From Gammaproteobacteria bacterium (GTDB lineage Bacteria > Pseudomonadota > Gammaproteobacteria > Pseudomonadales > Azotimanducaceae), in contig JAPOYV010000134.1 of the NCBI GenBank assembly GCA_026706385.1, forward strand, positions 1-64,000: a stretch of DNA of 64,000 bases, read 5' to 3'. Each line of letters begins with the position of its first letter. The first letter of the stretch is position 1. The notes under the pieces are model-generated. The model ran no database searches. It was not told where the DNA came from and saw only the letters and a list, made by a program, of their open reading frames with translations. The position numbers and the translations under genes were made by a program. Positions 61,372 to 64,000 of this stretch are shown piece by piece.

Positions 61372-63420
61372 CTACTGGCGGAATTCCTCATGCAGTTCCA
61401 ACCGCTGTTTCACACGCTCCGTCAGTTCCACACCCGCCTGATAATCGGTCACGACGTAGGGAATAACCATGACGATCAGCTCCGTCCGATCGTTCTGGTA
61501 GCTCTCGGATCTGAACAAGCGCCCGAGGACAGGCACGCTGCCGAGGGCCGGCAACCGCGTGCTCCCATCGCTCTGGCTGTTCGCGATCAACCCCCCCATC
61601 AGCAACGCCGCACCGTCGCGGAGCGTCAAGCTCGTCGTGATGTCGCGCGTCAGAATCGTCGGTGTGCCGTCCAGGCTGGTCGCCGCCGTCGGGCGGGCCT
61701 CGCTCAGCACCTGCGAGATCTCCAGGTCCACAAGGCCGTTGGCTTGCACGATCGGCGTGAATTCGAGCGAAACGCCGGTGTTGCGGTAGGAAACCTGCTG
61801 CAGGATGTTCGTGGAGCCTTCGATCTGGGTTCCGCGCTCGGCGATCTGCGAGATCGTCGGAATCTCGTTGCCGACCTGGATCGTCCCGGTCGCACCACTC
61901 TTCACCAGCAGACGCGGATTGGACCGGATTACCACCAGGCTGTTCTCCGCGAAGAAGTTGAGCACGGCGCGCGTTTGGCCCGCGCTATCCAAAGTGAGCG
62001 TCCCACCCTTGGCACCCACCCCCAGCGCGCCGAGCGTGCCGCCGAAGAAACTCCTGCTGCCAGCCACGCCGTCGAAGACGAACTCGAACCCGCTGGCCTG
62101 CTCGTCGCCCAGCGTGACCTCCGCGATCACAACGTCAACCAGCACCGACGGCACTGGCCTGTCGAGCTTGGCGATGATCTCGAGTATTTCGGCCCACTGC
62201 GCGCCCGACCCGCGATACAGCAGCAGGTTGTTGTTCTTGTCGACCACGATGGCCCCGCCACCCGCTGGCTGCGGCTGCGCCTCGTTGTCGTCAGAGTCGG
62301 TGCTCGGCCGCACAGTCCCTCGATCCGTGGCAGGCAGCACCTGGTTGAGGGTCTCCGCGAGCAACTCGGCTTGCGTATTGCGGACCTCGTACGTGAACAG
62401 GGCATCGGTGATGGACTCGCGGTGCTCCTCGTCGAATGAGCGCGCGTAGTCCTCGGTGCGCTGCAAGGTCGCCCGGTCCGTTGCGTAAACGACCAGCTTG
62501 TTGAGGTCATCCAGCACCACGAATATGACGGAACCGCCCATGGTGTCGCGGGAGACCACGTATCCCTCCACCGTGAGCACCTTGGACAACAGGTCGGCCA
62601 GTGCCTCGGCTTTCAGGAACGCCGGCTCGATGATGATCCCGTGACGGCCGTGGAGCGCGGGTTGGTCGAACACCTCCACCATATTGAGCGCACGTTCAAC
62701 GATCCGTCGATTGCCGCGCAGTACCACCGTATTGCGATCCGGATCCTCGATGATCTCCAAGGCCTCACGATCGAAGAGTTCAAGCAACCACGAGCGGACG
62801 TATGACGGGCTGGTCACCTTCAACAGGACGAGTTGGAAGATCGTCCGGTGGGAAGGGGGTACTTCGGGCAACGTCCGCCCGCTGACGATCAGTGGTACCT
62901 CACCACCCGCAACTTCGTCGTTGGCAAAGAAGGTGAGCACGCCGTCCTCGTCGCGCATGTCGATCCCATAACTTGCCAAGACCCGCCGCGCCGCGGCAAA
63001 AAGCTGGGTAGGGGAGACGGGCTCCGTGAGCCTCAACGTGACCAGGTCTGCCTGGGCCTGCAGCGGCGGCGAGATGGCAAACGACATGTCCAGCAGTTCC
63101 CCGAACACTTCGTTGATGAAGGCAATCAACGGCAGTTCGTTGAACGTGACCTGGATCGGGTCGCCGGTGAGCCCTTCGCCCAGCTGGTCGGCGAGCCCTT
63201 CGGCAATCGAACGCTGGATGACCACGCCCGGGGTAGCGGAGACGGTTGTCTGCCGGGCGGGGGCCTCTGGCGGCGCCGCGTCAGTCTGCGGTTCCAGGCC
63301 TTCGAGAGGTCCTCGGATGGGTTCTGGCAACGGAGCGACCTTGAGGGGAGAGCAGGCCGCTACCAACCCGAGGACAAGAACCATCGATGGCAGACATAGC
63401 CTCTTCAAGACGACCTCCAT
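61372..63420 (-). CDS. gspD: Type II secretion secretin (GspD family)
   Basis: A 682-residue outer-membrane secretin. The N-terminus (MVLVLGLVAAC) is a lipoprotein signal with an acylatable cysteine near residue 23. N-domains (about 90-360, with ANLL-type KH-like repeats such as PDRNTVVLRGNRRIVERALNMVEVFD) precede the C-terminal secretin core (about 430-660) with VPVLGRLFRSESYQNDRTELIVMVIPYVV, the family signature. Secretins form the gated pore through which type II substrates leave the cell. Length is typical of GspD. The acylated N-terminus may make a separate pilotin unnecessary. A GspK-like gene lies 130 bases upstream on the same strand. Confidence 0.9.
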   Translation of the reverse strand: MEVVLKRLCLPSMVLVLGLVAACSPLKVAPLPEPIRGPLEGLEPQTDAAPPEAPARQTTVSATPGVVIQRSIAEGLADQLGEGLTGDPIQVTFNELPLIAFINEVFGELLDMSFAISPPLQAQADLVTLRLTEPVSPTQLFAAARRVLASYGIDMRDEDGVLTFFANDEVAGGEVPLIVSGRTLPEVPPSHRTIFQLVLLKVTSPSYVRSWLLELFDREALEIIEDPDRNTVVLRGNRRIVERALNMVEVFDQPALHGRHGIIIEPAFLKAEALADLLSKVLTVEGYVVSRDTMGGSVIFVVLDDLNKLVVYATDRATLQRTEDYARSFDEEHRESITDALFTYEVRNTQAELLAETLNQVLPATDRGTVRPSTDSDDNEAQPQPAGGGAIVVDKNNNLLLYRGSGAQWAEILEIIAKLDRPVPSVLVDVVIAEVTLGDEQASGFEFVFDGVAGSRSFFGGTLGALGVGAKGGTLTLDSAGQTRAVLNFFAENSLVVIRSNPRLLVKSGATGTIQVGNEIPTISQIAERGTQIEGSTNILQQVSYRNTGVSLEFTPIVQANGLVDLEISQVLSEARPTAATSLDGTPTILTRDITTSLTLRDGAALLMGGLIANSQSDGSTRLPALGSVPVLGRLFRSESYQNDRTELIVMVIPYVVTDYQAGVELTERVKQRLELHEEFRQ

Positions 63421-63552
63421 TTCGCTTGTGCCTACACAACGGATCCGGCGGCTAGTTTACAAATCAAAGACCACATGGGGCACCGGCCGTTCCGTCGCCC
63501 ACCGCGTCGGCACACGAGCTAAAGGCATCAGCCCCCAAGTCCAGCACGATGA

Positions 63553-64000
63553 CTAATGTAGAAGTGCGGTCTCAGGAACGACAGGCCGCTCCGGAGATCC
63601 GGTTGGGTCCTGGTGCCTCGGCGCCGTGTAGCTATAGTCTTTGCGCCAAGCCGAACCATCCGTGTAGGCGGTCAACTGGATCCCCACCACGCGCTGCGCT
63701 GTGCCAGGTGACCAGGTTGCGATGCGCAGGCGGTCAGAGACGCGCATACGTAGCTCGATGTCGTCCATGACGTCTGCAAAGCCGCCATAAGGGAGAGTGC
63801 GCACGACGGAACCACTCGCGCGCAGCGCCAGTATGTCGGCCGCCGCCTGGTCGTCCAGCACCGCCCGGACGATGTCCGCGGGCATCGTGTTGAAGTTGGG
63901 GCTCGTTGCCTGACGCATCGTGAGCATGCCGCGGAGCCTTTGCCACTGATCCCGTGTGACCAAGTCCGAGAACCCCTGAACCTGTTCAAGTTCCATGGGT
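63553..64000 (-). CDS. gspK: GspK-like minor pseudopilin, C-terminal part (partial at window edge)
   Basis: An open frame running into the right edge. It carries SPNFNTMPADIVRAVL, resembling the NxNTAP..VL motif before the helical inserted domain of type II secretion GspK, followed by ADILALRASGSV and a C-terminal strand set (ELRMRVSDRLRIATWSPGTAQRVVGIQLTAYTDGS). GspK caps the pseudopilus tip. The ATG at 63996 is unlikely to be the real start, since the family has an N-terminal prepilin helix that would lie outside this window. Its position before the secretin gene supports the call. Confidence 0.65.
   Translation of the reverse strand, partial: PMELEQVQGFSDLVTRDQWQRLRGMLTMRQATSPNFNTMPADIVRAVLDDQAAADILALRASGSVVRTLPYGGFADVMDDIELRMRVSDRLRIATWSPGTAQRVVGIQLTAYTDGSAWRKDYSYTAPRHQDPTGSPERPVVPETALLH

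Overview
This is a high-GC (roughly two-thirds G+C), gene-dense window from a Gram-negative bacterium, most likely an uncultivated proteobacterium. The support for that is a type II secretion secretin and pseudopilin at the right edge, Lol-type lipoproteins, a TolQ/ExbB/MotA-type proton channel, TldD-family proteins and several Fe(II)/2-oxoglutarate oxygenases of the phytanoyl-CoA dioxygenase type. No rRNA, tRNA, CRISPR array, integrase or intact insertion sequence was recognised, so a more precise taxonomic call is not supported.

Left part (1-16.5 kb): an MgtE magnesium transporter lies divergent to a PhyH oxygenase. It is followed by a tightly coupled four-gene operon (enolase-superfamily dehydratase, two TldD/PmbA-family secreted proteins of which the second has lost its metalloprotease motif, and an unknown exported protein), an SDR oxidoreductase, a second PhyH oxygenase and a Uma2-type nuclease. 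On the minus strand at 15.9-11.1 kb is a compact operon of a MotA/ExbB-like channel, a small membrane-anchored protein, an ExbD/MotB-like bitopic protein and an outer-membrane-type lipoprotein with two non-catalytic formylglycine-generating-enzyme (SUMF1) folds. It looks like an uncharacterised proton-motive-force-driven envelope machine, analogous in parts to gliding/T9SS motors.

Middle part (16.6-32 kb): a DUF2235 hydrolase, a membrane protein interrupted by an in-frame amber codon, a cassette of large glycosyltransferase-sulfotransferase fusions (18.9-24.3 kb) likely to make a sulfated surface glycan, two tail-to-tail paralogous hybrid proteins (GAF-PAS-histidine kinase-receiver-OmpR DNA-binding), and a LuxR-type regulator.

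Right part (32-64 kb): an accessory island of modular secreted proteins built from shared parts (PPC beta-sandwich domains, FG-GAP/VCBS propellers, leucine-rich repeats, FN3, TSP3, vWA, a subtilase and an HEXXH metallopeptidase). It also holds a MalT-type LuxR regulator, a recurring small four-cysteine secreted domain (four copies), truncated and frameshifted copies, and a near-perfect 1.8-kb tandem duplication of an unknown exported protein with its own promoter and terminator. The window ends in a type II secretion locus (GspD-type secretin, GspK-like pseudopilin), a plausible export route for the island proteins, though that link is inferred from proximity only. Several genes of the island are broken by single-base changes or are partial copies, which suggests rapid duplication and decay (or, for the homopolymer cases, assembly error).
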